A stretch of DNA of 64,000 bases from Nitrincola alkalisediminis (GCF_009821115.1 NZ_VYTY01000005.1:206599-270598), one strand, 5' to 3'; counted from the first letter of the stretch, positions 18,751-28,262 are shown. Numbers and translations are program-made. The notes: generated by a model not told the origin, from the sequence alone.

Positions 18751-19725
18751 TTATGACAATAACGCGTCAAGATTGGACAGAGTTGGCAGGCTGTTAATGG
18801 CCCCTTTTTGGGTAACCGTGAATGCTCCGCACGCATTCGCAAAGTTCAGCATGGGACTGAATGCAGTGGGTGTTTTAGTCAGCTTTAAAAACTCGCGGCG
18901 GTCTATGTTCGCTTTGGCGAGTGAATATAAAAAACCGCCCATAAAAGCATCGCCAGCGGCGGTACTGTCGACCATGCTCACTTTAGGCGGAGCAAGTTCT
19001 CCCTGAGCCGTAGCTGAGTAGAATTTAAGGGGGTGCCCGCCATCGGTGATGAGTACTAAGCTTGGACCTGATGCTAACAGCTCGTTGATAAACAGAGTTT
19101 CACTTTGCTGCCCACGCAGAAAATGTAATTCCTCCGCACAGAGCTTGATAACATCTGTGTTGGCTAAGCACTGCATGACGGCGCTACGGGTATCTTCACC
19201 TTCAGGCCACAGGTTATGGCGCAGATTGACATCAAAGCTGACGAGGTAGCCCGCTTGCTGCGCTTTTTGTATGCCAGCATACGTGGCTTGGCGAATATTG
19301 GCATGGGTCAAGGTGTTAGAGCAAAAATGGAAAATACCCGCATCTGTAAACCATGCGTCGGCAAAATCGGTTGCTTGAAAAAACAAGTCAGCAGAGGGGG
19401 AGCGATAGAACTCAAAACTTCGCTCGCCCTGAGCATCTAAAGATACAAACGCGAGTGCGGTCTTTGCCTCATGTGTTTGCAACATGTAATCGGTGTGAAC
19501 GCCACAATCCGCTAGCGTTTTGACTAAAAAGTCACCGAACATATCGTGACCCACCTTCCCAGCAAAATAACTCTCACCACCGAGTTTGGCCACGGCGGCG
19601 GCAACGTTTGCGGGTGCTCCACCTGGAAATTTAATAAAGGCTTCATGGCCCGCGAAGTTTCCGGAATCGGTGTTGGTCGAGAGCATATCGATTAAAGCCT
19701 CTCCAAACGCTATCACTTTTAACAT
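18751..19725 (-). CDS. Fructokinase (PfkB/ribokinase family)
   Basis: A 324-residue sugar kinase. PfkB signature 1 is GGAPANVAAAVAKLGG near residue 35; signature 2 is DSTAAGDAFMGGF with the catalytic base Asp259. FGEALIDM at the N-terminus and FYRSPSADL are typical of bacterial fructokinases. It would phosphorylate incoming free fructose to fructose 6-phosphate, fitting the frcBCA importer nearby and pfkA later in the window. GAGGAG precedes the ATG. It is divergent from the response regulator; a 46-base element shared with the frcB upstream region lies 113 bases before its start. Confidence 0.9.
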   Translation of the reverse strand: MLKVIAFGEALIDMLSTNTDSGNFAGHEAFIKFPGGAPANVAAAVAKLGGESYFAGKVGHDMFGDFLVKTLADCGVHTDYMLQTHEAKTALAFVSLDAQGERSFEFYRSPSADLFFQATDFADAWFTDAGIFHFCSNTLTHANIRQATYAGIQKAQQAGYLVSFDVNLRHNLWPEGEDTRSAVMQCLANTDVIKLCAEELHFLRGQQSETLFINELLASGPSLVLITDGGHPLKFYSATAQGELAPPKVSMVDSTAAGDAFMGGFLYSLAKANIDRREFLKLTKTPTAFSPMLNFANACGAFTVTQKGAINSLPTLSNLDALLS

Positions 19726-19837
19726 TAAGTGCTCCTCTGCGTATGATCATTCATTATTATTAGGACGCTCTGTTGGCAGCGTGTTGCACAGATTGGGATC
19801 TGGGACAAATAATCGGCTATTAAAACAGGTTCAAATA

Positions 19838-19883
19838 AATAGAAAATGAATCTAACCACAGATGTTTGTAACAATTGAAATAC
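19838..19883. promoter_or_regulatory. Shared 46-base element, copy A (fructokinase/regulator divergent region)
   Basis: Without gaps, 32 of 46 bases match 27394-27439 upstream of frcB. Both begin AATAGAAAATG and both end GTAA(C/T)A(A/T)TTGAAATAC, with a poorly conserved 19-base centre. Relative to fructokinase, its orientation and distance (113 bases) closely match copy B relative to frcB (101 bases). It is a candidate operator of the neighbouring OmpR-type regulator; no binding evidence exists. Confidence 0.55.
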
Positions 19884-19933
19884 TTTTTTGCCTTGAATGT
19901 GCTATTACAGAAATAAAAATAAGAGGACACACC

Positions 19934-20671
19934 ATGAGTGATCCATTACGACAGCGAGTCTTAGTCGTAGATGACGAAGCCCCAATGCGTGAATTGTTGC
20001 AGTCCCTGCTCGAAGAGAATGGCTACAGCGTGCTGCAAGCGGCCAATGGCCCTGAAATGCGACAAGCTTTAGTGGACAACCCCTGCTCTCTTATCATTCT
20101 TGATCTGCGTTTGCGCGGTGAAGACGGTATTCAATTGGCTAAAGAGGTTCGATCCAAATCGAGTATTCCCATCATGATGCTAACAGGCAAGGGCGATGAA
20201 ACAGATCGTATTCTGGGTCTAGAGTTAGCCGCAGATGATTTTTTGATGAAGCCCTTTAATAATCGTGAACTCATCGCTCGAGTGCGCGCGATGCTGCGTC
20301 GCACGCTCGAGCTGAGTGCACCCATTGCGCGTCGAGACGATTTACACAGCCATGAGCGTGTATGTTTTGAGCATTGGGTGTTGGATCTGACCAGCCGACA
20401 GCTCTATCGACCTGACGGTCAGCAAGAGCTCCTGACACAAGGGGAATACGCGCTATTGGAGGTCTTTGTACGCGCACCGCAGCGAGCGTTTAGTCGCGAC
20501 CAACTGTTGGAGGCGACACGCGGTTTTAACAGTGATGTGTTTGATCGAACAATCGATGTACTCATCCTGCGTCTACGACGAAAAATCGAGCCCAATCCAA
20601 GACAGCCGTCTTACATTAAGACAGAGCGAGGTGTCGGCTATATGTTTTGCGCCAGTGTGACACAATGCTAA
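19934..20671 (+). CDS. OmpR-family response regulator (TorR-like)
   Basis: A 245-residue regulator. The receiver has the acidic VVDDEAP start, phosphoacceptor Asp57 in IILDLRLRG and the switch residues MLTGKGD and KPF; the C-terminal winged helix ends RLRRKIEPNP..IKTERGVGYMF. The ATG at 19934 follows AGAGGA. It overlaps the histidine kinase start (TAATG), making them a pair. The gene order regulator, hybrid kinase, periplasmic binding protein resembles torR/torS/torT in parts but lies within fructose uptake genes, so control of the frc genes is the likely job. Confidence 0.94.
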   Translation: MSDPLRQRVLVVDDEAPMRELLQSLLEENGYSVLQAANGPEMRQALVDNPCSLIILDLRLRGEDGIQLAKEVRSKSSIPIMMLTGKGDETDRILGLELAADDFLMKPFNNRELIARVRAMLRRTLELSAPIARRDDLHSHERVCFEHWVLDLTSRQLYRPDGQQELLTQGEYALLEVFVRAPQRAFSRDQLLEATRGFNSDVFDRTIDVLILRLRRKIEPNPRQPSYIKTERGVGYMFCASVTQC

Positions 20672-23334
20672 TGTCGCTGGCATCTTGGCGACGAGCGTCT
20701 CCCTTTCAAGGTTTAGGCGTGCGCTCTCGGCTGATGATTGCGTTTGTGATTTTAGCGAGCTCATCGACCTTGCTGGCATTGGTGGGTTGGACAGGGCTAA
20801 GTAATACAGACACGGCCTTCAAAGAGTTTGAACAGCAGGCATTGCCAACGATTCTTCAGTCCTTGGCCTTGGCCGAACGCACAGCAAATTTGGCCGCTGT
20901 CGCGCCCTATGTGGCCAATACCAGTAGCCCTTCTATGCTCAGTGAGCTCAATCGTTCGCTCGAAGAAAAAATTAACCAAGTGTTGGACTTATCTGTACAG
21001 ATTCCTCAGTTAGAGGAAGCGGCACCCAATTTACAGCCCTTGTTAAATCAGCTTGAGTTGACCATCACGGAATTAATGGGTCTAACCCGAGCACACTTAC
21101 TCTTGCGCGAGGATGTGCGCCAATACGAGTACAGCTTGAATCAGCTACGTGACGAACTGAAAGTGTTGAGTCAGTCCGCGTCAATTGAGCCTTTGTCTCT
21201 CACATTATTCGTGCTGTTTGACCAACTGAACCAAGCACTCTATCTTGATGATATTGAAGCAATTGAAGAGTTAGAGACGACCTTTTCAGCGCAGTTTTTT
21301 TCGTTTAAACACGACGATGTGCACCGTCCCCTCTCTACCCTAGTCTCTGATTTGAAAACCTTAGGGATCGCTGACTCAAATTTGTTCAGACAACGCATTG
21401 AACAGGTCGAGCTACAACAGCGTCGTGCCTTTTTGCTGGCGTCAACCCGAGCGATTTCCAATCAGTTAAGTCTTGAAGTGAAAGACTTTGTCGATCAAGT
21501 TCAGCAGCAGATTACGCACCAAAGTCAACGCATGGGATTGGCGGTGAACTCAGGTAAAACAGGGATTTTAATGATTGCTTTGCTGTGTTTTACCGCAGCG
21601 TTGGCTGGTATTTGGATTGTGCGTGAGCTCACTGAGAGTTTAGGGCGTGTGACGGCGGTTATGTCGCGCCTTGCGAAGGGTGACACTCTGTTGCCGACGC
21701 CAGCCATTGAACGTCGCGATGAAATGGGTGAGTTGGCGCGTGCTTTTGCTGTGTTTCGGGAAAATGCAGTCGCCATCGATAGCATGCGCCAAGATCTCCA
21801 GGAACAGTCACACCTGCTGGAAACAATTTTCAACCATATCAATGATGGCTTGAGCGTCTTTGATCAGCAAAACCGCTTAATTGCTTGGAATCCTCAATAC
21901 GCTGCCATGCTAGACTTGTCAGAAGAAGAGTTGCATAAAGGCATGTCAATTGAAGAGGTTTATGCGCGTTTATCTGTCGAAGCTCAAGAAGGTTGGGCGC
22001 TGAATGGAATCATGCTGAATCGAGACGAAGTGAATCAATTGCGTCAACAAAGTACCCAGCGTTTTGAGCGCAATTTCCCAGGTGGGCGGGTGGTTGAATT
22101 TAGAAGCAATCCCATGCCCGAAGGTGGGTTTGTGACACTCTACTCCGATCTAACTGAGCGCAAAGCCATCGAGGCCCAGTTACGCCAATCTCAAAAAATG
22201 GAGGTTCTTGGCCAACTGACAGGAGGTGTTGCGCATGACTTTAACAATCTACTTGCCGCCATGTTTGGTAATCTCCAGTTATTAGGCGACCACTTGGCTG
22301 CAGACAGCCCTGCAGCTGTTTATGCGCACCGAGCCTTAGCGGCCGCAGATCGCGGGCGTCATTTGACCCAGCGACTCTTAGCTTTTTCTCGTAAGCAGTA
22401 CCTACAGCCAGAAGTGGTTGATGTGAATGCCCTGATTGAGGGTATGCTCGATCTAATAGAGTACAGTGTTGGTGATGGCATTACTTTGCAGTTAGCATTG
22501 GAGGCTGATCCCGCTCTTGTGTCCGTTGATCCTAGCCAGCTCGAAAATGCCTTGCTTAATTTGTCGATTAACAGCAGTGCGGCCATGCAAGGGAGTGGGC
22601 AGCTCTGCTTTGAAACCACCTATGAGCCGCTGGCCATGCTGAATGGCGAGCGACAGGCGGTCATCCGCATTTGTGTTCGTGATACGGGGTGTGGTATTCC
22701 TGACGCCTTGATTCGACGCGTCTTTGAGCCCTTTTTTACCACCAAGGAGATAGGTGAAGGCAGTGGCTTAGGGTTAAGTATGGTCTATGGCTTTGTGAAG
22801 CAGTCTCAGGGCGATATCCAGATTCGCAGCCATGTAGGGCAAGGGACAGAGGTGGATGTTCTGCTGCCTTGCGAAATGGCGCTGCCCAATCCATCCACGG
22901 AGCCAGAGACGGTGAGCCCGTTAATGTTGGGGCAAGGTCAGAGAATACTCTTGGTTGAAGATGATCCGCAGGTAGGTCAAATGTCGCAAGATCTGCTGGA
23001 AGGTTTGGGCTATGGTGTTGTGCCTGTTACAGGCGCTGAGCAGGCCCTATCTGTACTCCAATCTGATCAGAGCGTGGCATTGGTTTTTTCGGATATCAAT
23101 TTGGGTAGCCAATGGCATGGCCTTGCCTTGCAGCAACACTTAGCCCAGCTCTATCCAGAGCTTCCAGTGTTACTGACGTCGGGCTTACACCCATTTTTAT
23201 TACAGCAACGCTATGGTTTAACCGAGGAGGTTGCGTTTATCGCAAAGCCATATTCTCGAGAAGCCTTAGCGGCTGCCATCACACAACTTATTTTCTGTGA
23301 CCCTAAGGAGCATCATGAGCCGACTGAAAACTAG
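20671..23334 (+). CDS. TorS-like hybrid histidine kinase
   Basis: An 887-residue hybrid kinase. TM1 is at about 20-42, followed by a long all-helical periplasmic domain (to about 295) of the type seen in TorS, TM2 (about 296-316), HAMP, a PAS domain (LETIFNHINDGLSVFD), HisKA with His522 in GGVAHDFNN, an HATPase domain (DTGCGIPD, GEGSGLGLSMVYGF) and a C-terminal receiver with Asp808 in VFSDINLG. ATG at 20671 overlaps the regulator stop; ATG at 20665 is equally possible. It probably reads the binding protein encoded next, as TorS reads TorT. No HPt domain is evident; the terminal receiver may modulate the kinase. Confidence 0.93.
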   Translation: MSLASWRRASPFQGLGVRSRLMIAFVILASSSTLLALVGWTGLSNTDTAFKEFEQQALPTILQSLALAERTANLAAVAPYVANTSSPSMLSELNRSLEEKINQVLDLSVQIPQLEEAAPNLQPLLNQLELTITELMGLTRAHLLLREDVRQYEYSLNQLRDELKVLSQSASIEPLSLTLFVLFDQLNQALYLDDIEAIEELETTFSAQFFSFKHDDVHRPLSTLVSDLKTLGIADSNLFRQRIEQVELQQRRAFLLASTRAISNQLSLEVKDFVDQVQQQITHQSQRMGLAVNSGKTGILMIALLCFTAALAGIWIVRELTESLGRVTAVMSRLAKGDTLLPTPAIERRDEMGELARAFAVFRENAVAIDSMRQDLQEQSHLLETIFNHINDGLSVFDQQNRLIAWNPQYAAMLDLSEEELHKGMSIEEVYARLSVEAQEGWALNGIMLNRDEVNQLRQQSTQRFERNFPGGRVVEFRSNPMPEGGFVTLYSDLTERKAIEAQLRQSQKMEVLGQLTGGVAHDFNNLLAAMFGNLQLLGDHLAADSPAAVYAHRALAAADRGRHLTQRLLAFSRKQYLQPEVVDVNALIEGMLDLIEYSVGDGITLQLALEADPALVSVDPSQLENALLNLSINSSAAMQGSGQLCFETTYEPLAMLNGERQAVIRICVRDTGCGIPDALIRRVFEPFFTTKEIGEGSGLGLSMVYGFVKQSQGDIQIRSHVGQGTEVDVLLPCEMALPNPSTEPETVSPLMLGQGQRILLVEDDPQVGQMSQDLLEGLGYGVVPVTGAEQALSVLQSDQSVALVFSDINLGSQWHGLALQQHLAQLYPELPVLLTSGLHPFLLQQRYGLTEEVAFIAKPYSREALAAAITQLIFCDPKEHHEPTEN

Positions 23335-24271
23335 GCACTGCCCTTTTATCCTGAGTATATTCCTGCTGTCTATGACTTCTTGGGTACAGGCAGAAACATT
23401 GGATAGACTGGCGTACCTACGTTTGGGCATTTCGGTGTCAGATCTGGGTAATCCCTACTTTGCTGCATTGGCTCAAGGCGCAAAGCGGCAAGCACAGGCA
23501 TTGGTTGAGAGCGATCAGGTTGAAACACTGCTCTATTCCAGTGCGTATGATGTTGAGCGTCAGACACAGCAAATAGAGTCCTTTATTGAGCAGTCTGTTG
23601 ATATGATTTTAGTGTCCGCCGCTGTGTTTGACGCGTTTGAAGCGGTTATCGATCGCGCGCAGTCGCGAGGTATCCCGGTACTTGCCGTCGATGTTAAAGC
23701 CTTGGGGGCGGACGCGACGGTGACGACACACAATTATCAAGCAGGGCATCTTGCCTGTGATCAGTTAGCGCAGCATCTCAACTTTCAAGGAGACGTGGTG
23801 ATACTCAACGGCCCACCCGTTTCGTCGATTATAGAACGTGTCGAGGGGTGTCAGCAGGCTTTAGCGCAGTACCCAGCCATTCGCCTGATTTCATCTGACT
23901 TAAACACGGGCGGCAGTCGTGAAGGCGGATTGGAAACCATGACCCATGTTCTGACCCGATATCCTGACATTCAAGGGGTCTTCAGCATTAATGATCCAGC
24001 CGCCCTTGGCGCCGAAATGGCAGGCCAGCAAGCGGGCAAACGTGATTTTGTGATTGCCAGTGTCGACGGTGCGCCCAGCTTTATCAGCCGCTTACAGGCG
24101 GATGACAGTTTATTGTTAGGAACAGCGACGCAATCCCCGGCCAAGATGGCAGAGCTTGCGGTGCAAATGGGCTATGATTTACTTCAAGGAAAAGCCCTTA
24201 ACCTGCGGGAAGTGTTAATTCCCGCACGTTGGGTGAATGCTGCTAATCTCGATGCCGCTGAGGTTTGGTAG
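23315..24271 (+). CDS. Periplasmic sugar-type binding protein of the sensor (TorT/RbsB-like)
   Basis: A 318-residue type I periplasmic binding protein with a signal peptide cut after about residue 27 (WVQAE). The fold marks are ISVSDLGNPYFAALAQGAKRQA, DMILVSAAVFDAFEAVIDRA, GIPVLAVD, VFSINDPAALGA and VIASVDGAP, as in ribose/fructose-binding proteins and TorT. Its ATG follows AAGGAG and it overlaps the kinase gene by 20 bases, so it is made with the kinase rather than with a permease. It most likely presents a ligand, perhaps fructose, to the kinase periplasmic domain. It could alternatively feed the frc permease. Confidence 0.88.
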   Translation: MSRLKTRHCPFILSIFLLSMTSWVQAETLDRLAYLRLGISVSDLGNPYFAALAQGAKRQAQALVESDQVETLLYSSAYDVERQTQQIESFIEQSVDMILVSAAVFDAFEAVIDRAQSRGIPVLAVDVKALGADATVTTHNYQAGHLACDQLAQHLNFQGDVVILNGPPVSSIIERVEGCQQALAQYPAIRLISSDLNTGGSREGGLETMTHVLTRYPDIQGVFSINDPAALGAEMAGQQAGKRDFVIASVDGAPSFISRLQADDSLLLGTATQSPAKMAELAVQMGYDLLQGKALNLREVLIPARWVNAANLDAAEVW

Positions 24272-24304
24272 TGATCGTCGCGCTCAAGTGAGTACGGCGA
24301 TCAC
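24271..24304. terminator. Convergent hairpin between sensor operon and frcA
   Basis: A 10-base stem, GTGATCGTCG against CGGCGATCAC with one G-U pair and a 14-base loop, lies between two converging gene ends. There is no clear T-run on either side, so it may act as a 3' stabiliser for both transcripts. Confidence 0.5.
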
Positions 24305-24318
24305 TTCACAAAAACAGC

Positions 24319-25122
24319 TTATGCATTGGCGGTACAAGAGGGATGGTCTTCGGGGTTGAGCGCTCCGGTCATGATCGCCACGGCATCGGACATACTGTGG
24401 GTGTTAGGCTTAATAACCGCGATGCGTTTGCCAAGGCGATGAATATGGATGCGATCGGCCACTTCAAATACATGCGGCATGTTGTGGCTAATCAAAACCA
24501 CCGATAGACCACGGTCCCTTACTTCTTTAATCAGATTGAGCACTTTGCGAGACTCTTTGACCCCCAAAGCGGCGGTAGGCTCATCCATAATCACTACATG
24601 GCGAGCAAATGCGGCTGAGCGTGCGACGGCGACGCCTTGGCGCTGCCCGCCCGACAGGGTTTCCACCGCTTGATTAATGTTTTGTATGGTCAGTAGCCCC
24701 AGCTCACTCAGCTTCGTCCGCGCTTCGTTATGCATGGCCTTTCGATCCAACATACGGAAAACGCTTCCCAGAATACCGGGACGACGTTTTTCTCGTCCAA
24801 GGAACAGGTTGTCGGCAATGTTGAGCGAGGGCGAAACTGCCAGGTTTTGATACACCGTTTCAATACCCGCGTTGCGGGCATCCATCGGGCTTTTAAACTC
24901 GACTCTTTCTCCATCAAGACGGATTTCACCAGCATCCGGAACCAAAGCACCCGATAGGGCTTTGATCAAGGATGATTTACCAGCACCGTTGTCACCGATC
25001 ACGGCCAGAATTTCGCCGGGATAGAGATCAAAATCAGCGCCGTCTAGGGCGGTAACGTGGCCATAACGCTTGATGAGTTGAGTTGCTTGCAATACGGGTT
25101 GTTGAGCGCTGAGATTCGACAT
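24319..25122 (-). CDS. frcA: Fructose-type ABC importer, single-domain ATPase
   Basis: A 267-residue ATPase of the CUT2 (ribose/fructose) class. Walker A is GDNGAGKSS, the signature LSGGQRQGVAVARSAAFA, Walker B VVIMDEPTAALG and the switch His lies in LISHNMP. It has one ATPase domain, like FrcA of Sinorhizobium, not the two-domain RbsA form of about 500 residues. ATG at 25122 has GGAAGG upstream. It follows frcC by 2 bases in the frcB-frcC-frcA operon. Confidence 0.93.
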   Translation of the reverse strand: MSNLSAQQPVLQATQLIKRYGHVTALDGADFDLYPGEILAVIGDNGAGKSSLIKALSGALVPDAGEIRLDGERVEFKSPMDARNAGIETVYQNLAVSPSLNIADNLFLGREKRRPGILGSVFRMLDRKAMHNEARTKLSELGLLTIQNINQAVETLSGGQRQGVAVARSAAFARHVVIMDEPTAALGVKESRKVLNLIKEVRDRGLSVVLISHNMPHVFEVADRIHIHRLGKRIAVIKPNTHSMSDAVAIMTGALNPEDHPSCTANA

Positions 25123-25124
25123 AC

Positions 25125-26204
25125 TTATACCTTCCTGATCCATTGATCCATGCCGACGGCAACAATAATCAATAAGCCGATGGTGAATTCTTGCCAGAGC
25201 ACATCGACACCGGCTAAGGCTAAGCCATTTCTAAACACCCCGACGATTAGCGCACCAATGAGAGTTCCGAAAATAGCACCTCGACCCCCAAACAAGCTGC
25301 AGCCGCCAATCACCACCGCCGTAATGCTGTCGAGGTTGGCCGTCATGCCCGCTTGTGGGCTGACCGAACCTATGCGGCCGATCAGAGCCCAAGCACCGAT
25401 TGCGCAAATAACGCCAGCGACCACGTACACAGACAGAAGCACACGATCTGTGCGAATGCCAGCTAAACGCGCTGCCGCTGGATCATCGCCAGTGGCGTAG
25501 ACATGTTTGCCCCAAGCCGTCCAATTGAGGGCATACCAAATGATGAAAAACAGCGCTAACATCAATAGCGAGCCGTAGGTGAGTTTGGCTCCAAAAAACT
25601 CCAGCGTCCGCCCTGTCCAGTGGAGCAACGGTGCCGCATTATCAATGGCCTGTGCGCGAATGGTTTCACTTTTGGAGTACCAAAGGTTCAAGGCAAAGAA
25701 GATATTCCAAGTTCCAAGGGTCACGATGAAAGGGGGCAGCTTAAAGCGCGTGACCAATTGCCCGTTAATAAATCCACACAGAGCTCCCGTTAACAGCCCT
25801 AAACCTAAAGCTGCAGAGGGCGGTAGGCCAACTTCCACGGCCATGCGACCCATGACCACGGAGGTTAACACCATAATGGCACCCACGGATAAGTCGATGC
25901 CTGCCGTCAGTATGATCAAGGTTTGAGCAATACCCAAAATACCAATGATAGTGACCTGTTGTAGGATCAAGGACATATTAAACGGCTGTAAAAATCGCTC
26001 TCCTACAATTAGAGTAAAGGCACCTATGGCCAGAAGTAGCACAATAGACGGTGCCGCCGTTGGGTTGCTGTGAAAGAAACGATGCGCTTTTTCAGCTAGG
26101 GTTGGTTGCGGTAAATTAAATTCTGCAACAGCACCGGATGCCGCATCGGCAATGCGCTCATGGGCGGCAGGTTGTTGCGTTGAGAGTATTTGACTTTCTG
26201 ACAT
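25125..26204 (-). CDS. frcC: Fructose-type ABC importer, permease
   Basis: A 359-residue permease of the RbsC/FrcC family, with a polar N-terminal stretch of about 45 residues and 8-10 membrane segments. The family loop GIAQTLIILTAGIDLSVGAIM and the coupling segment AARLAGIRTDRVL are clear, as is the GGRGAIFGTLIGALIVGVFRNGL motif. ATG at 26204 has GGAG at good spacing; a GTG six codons earlier is less likely. It imports the sugar delivered by FrcB. Confidence 0.94.
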   Translation of the reverse strand: MSESQILSTQQPAAHERIADAASGAVAEFNLPQPTLAEKAHRFFHSNPTAAPSIVLLLAIGAFTLIVGERFLQPFNMSLILQQVTIIGILGIAQTLIILTAGIDLSVGAIMVLTSVVMGRMAVEVGLPPSAALGLGLLTGALCGFINGQLVTRFKLPPFIVTLGTWNIFFALNLWYSKSETIRAQAIDNAAPLLHWTGRTLEFFGAKLTYGSLLMLALFFIIWYALNWTAWGKHVYATGDDPAAARLAGIRTDRVLLSVYVVAGVICAIGAWALIGRIGSVSPQAGMTANLDSITAVVIGGCSLFGGRGAIFGTLIGALIVGVFRNGLALAGVDVLWQEFTIGLLIIVAVGMDQWIRKV

Positions 26205-26270
26205 GACGGACTCCACTGACACTTACGAGGGGTAGAGGCGCATCGCGCTCTACCCTGATACAGGCTTGGT

Positions 26271-27293
26271 TTAGCCCCAGCAAAGCTCAAGGCCTTCAGC
26301 AGAGTGTTTCGAATCCAGCCCTTCTTGTGGCTGGTCGGTAATCAACTCCACCCCTGTGTTCACGAAGTCCAGCCCTTCAGAGGCTTGTGGCTTTTGTCCG
26401 GTCTTGGCAAACTCAATAACGGCATCAACACCCATTGACGCCATTTGCAAAGGAAATTGCATCGAGGTGGCACCGATGACGTTATCACGCACGTTTTCCA
26501 CGCCTGGGCAGCCACCATCAACCGACACGATTAAAACATCCTTCTCACGGCCTACGGCCCGCAAGGCTTCATAGGCACCCGCTGCAGCGGGTTCATTGAT
26601 GGTGTAAACCACATTAATGCTTGGGTCACGCTGGAGTAAGTTTTCCATGGCACGACGTCCGCCTTCTTCCGCACCACTGGTGACATCTTGACCAGCAATG
26701 CGTGGATCTTTCTCGTCACCGATGCGGTTAGGATCATTGACATCTATGCCAAAGCCTTCCATAAAGCCTTGATTGCGCGCGACATCAACCGTAATCATGC
26801 TGCTATTCAGGTTTAGCATCGCAATCCGCGCATCAGCGGCTTTATCGCCCAGTGTTTGAGCCGCCCACTGCCCTATCAATACACCGGCTTTGTAATTATC
26901 GGTTGCGAAGGTTGCATCGGCGGCGTCAGCAGGGCTCAGCGGTGTGTCCAATGCAATGACCAACAGGCCTGCTGCCCGAGCACGATCAATGGCTGGAACA
27001 ACCGCGACTGGGTCACTTGGAGCAATTAAGATGCCTTTAGCACCCGCAGCGATCAGGTTCTCAATGGCTTGAACTTGAGATTCGTTATCGCCATCAAAAC
27101 GCCCCGAGAAGGTACGCAGTTCAACGCCCGTTTCATCAGCTCGCTGTTGAGCGCCTTCACGCATTTTGACAAAGAAAGGGTTGGTGTTGGTTTTGGTAAT
27201 TAAGCCAACGATTGGGGCTTTATCCGCAAAGGCCAGCGGTGAGAGTAATGCGGTTGAAACAGCCAGTGCTAATAGCCCGGATTTAAGGTTCAT
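26271..27293 (-). CDS. frcB: Fructose-type ABC importer, periplasmic binding protein
   Basis: A 340-residue type I binding protein with a signal peptide (cut after LAFA, about residue 23). Segments [48 protein letters not shown] and [17 protein letters not shown] match FrcB-like fructose/ribose binders. AGGAGCG precedes the ATG. It is first in the frcBCA operon. The sugar is inferred as fructose from the neighbouring fructokinase and FrcA-like ATPase; ribose or another ketose is possible. Confidence 0.92.
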   Translation of the reverse strand: MNLKSGLLALAVSTALLSPLAFADKAPIVGLITKTNTNPFFVKMREGAQQRADETGVELRTFSGRFDGDNESQVQAIENLIAAGAKGILIAPSDPVAVVPAIDRARAAGLLVIALDTPLSPADAADATFATDNYKAGVLIGQWAAQTLGDKAADARIAMLNLNSSMITVDVARNQGFMEGFGIDVNDPNRIGDEKDPRIAGQDVTSGAEEGGRRAMENLLQRDPSINVVYTINEPAAAGAYEALRAVGREKDVLIVSVDGGCPGVENVRDNVIGATSMQFPLQMASMGVDAVIEFAKTGQKPQASEGLDFVNTGVELITDQPQEGLDSKHSAEGLELCWG

Positions 27294-27393
27294 GGTAACG
27301 CTCCTATTCTTATTTTTTTCAAATGAATCACGTTATTGGGAGCGATCCTTTGAAAAGATCGGCTCTTAGGAGCGATTAAAAAGGACTAAAGTG

Positions 27394-27439
27394 AATAGAA
27401 AATGTTACCGGAAACGTTTTTTTGTAATATTTGAAATAC
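27394..27439. promoter_or_regulatory. Shared 46-base element, copy B (frcB upstream)
   Basis: The partner of 19838-19883, with outer blocks AATAGAAAATG and GTAATATTTGAAATAC. The centre also holds AAACGTTT, a LacI-family-like palindrome, which copy A lacks. It lies 101 bases before frcB. It is a candidate regulator site shared by the sugar uptake and kinase genes. Confidence 0.55.
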
Positions 27440-27484
27440 GACTGAACATTGTTGAGGTGTTTGTGGGAGGTAATAAGCGTTGCC

Positions 27485-27501
27485 CCCTCTCACATAGAGG
27501 G
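27485..27501. terminator. Hairpin after the esterase gene
   Basis: A perfect 6-base stem CCCTCT/AGAGGG with a 5-base loop, 17 bases beyond the esterase stop. No T-run follows on the minus strand, so termination is uncertain. The remainder of the gap to frcB holds the 46-base element. Confidence 0.4.
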
Positions 27502-27518
27502 AGCCGCCCAGTTAAGGG

Positions 27519-28178
27519 TTAGGTTAAACGTGAGGTTAACCATTGTCCAATCCGCTTAACCTGCTCCAAACACAGTGAGTGCTCCATAGGAAAGGTTTCA
27601 TACTCGACAGTAAAGCCTTGATCTGTGAGAAGGGTTTTGGCTTGTTGTCCTAGTGCTTCAGGGACAACATCATCGTAAAGACCGTGTTGAATTAAGATTG
27701 GTAAAGCCTGATTTTGGCGGGTAAAGTCGGTGTGTTTTGGTGTTGCAAAGTAGGTTGAGAGCGCTAGGAGACCCGCTAGAGGATAGTGGGTATTTAAGGC
27801 TGTGTGATACACAACGGCTCCGCCTTGCGAAAAGCCCGCCAGAATAATGTTGTGGCTTGGGATGCCTCGTTGAATCTCTCGCTCGATTAGCCTCTCGATG
27901 GCTTGGGCAGAATCTTTCAGTTGCTGAATGTCGACCTTGCGTTCAATATTAATATCGAGAATATCGTACCATGCAGGCATGATCATTCCACCGTTGATGG
28001 TCACAGGGATCGTCGGCGCATGGGGGAAGATAAAGCGGACACTATGATTGCTGGGCAAGCCCAGCTCTGGCAGTATGGGTTCAAAATCATGTCCGTTGGC
28101 ACCTAATCCGTGCAGCCATATAACACAATAGCGTGCAGGCATGACGGGTTCGATTTCTAGGTAGTCTAAATCACTCAT
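27519..28178 (-). CDS. Carboxylesterase/phospholipase-type alpha/beta hydrolase
   Basis: A 219-residue cytosolic serine hydrolase of the carboxylesterase 2/acyl-protein thioesterase family. The nucleophile is in GFSQGG, the acid in HGLYDDVVP and the His in FPMEHSL; WLHGLGANGHDFEPILPEL forms the oxyanion region. Such enzymes split short-chain esters or lysophospholipids. It stands alone and has no signal peptide; the natural substrate is unknown. Confidence 0.94.
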   Translation of the reverse strand: MSDLDYLEIEPVMPARYCVIWLHGLGANGHDFEPILPELGLPSNHSVRFIFPHAPTIPVTINGGMIMPAWYDILDINIERKVDIQQLKDSAQAIERLIEREIQRGIPSHNIILAGFSQGGAVVYHTALNTHYPLAGLLALSTYFATPKHTDFTRQNQALPILIQHGLYDDVVPEALGQQAKTLLTDQGFTVEYETFPMEHSLCLEQVKRIGQWLTSRLT

Positions 28179-28262
28179 GGTTGTGTATCCTAATGCTATC
28201 GGTTGTGTGGGCTTAAAATCAAACGCTTGTTAAAAAATATCTGAATTTATTGGAAATGCGTT

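Noticed and set aside
27408..27420. LacI-type operator around AAACGTTT upstream of frcB
   Set aside because: The half-palindrome is short, no LacI-family regulator is nearby, and it is missing from the matching fructokinase element.
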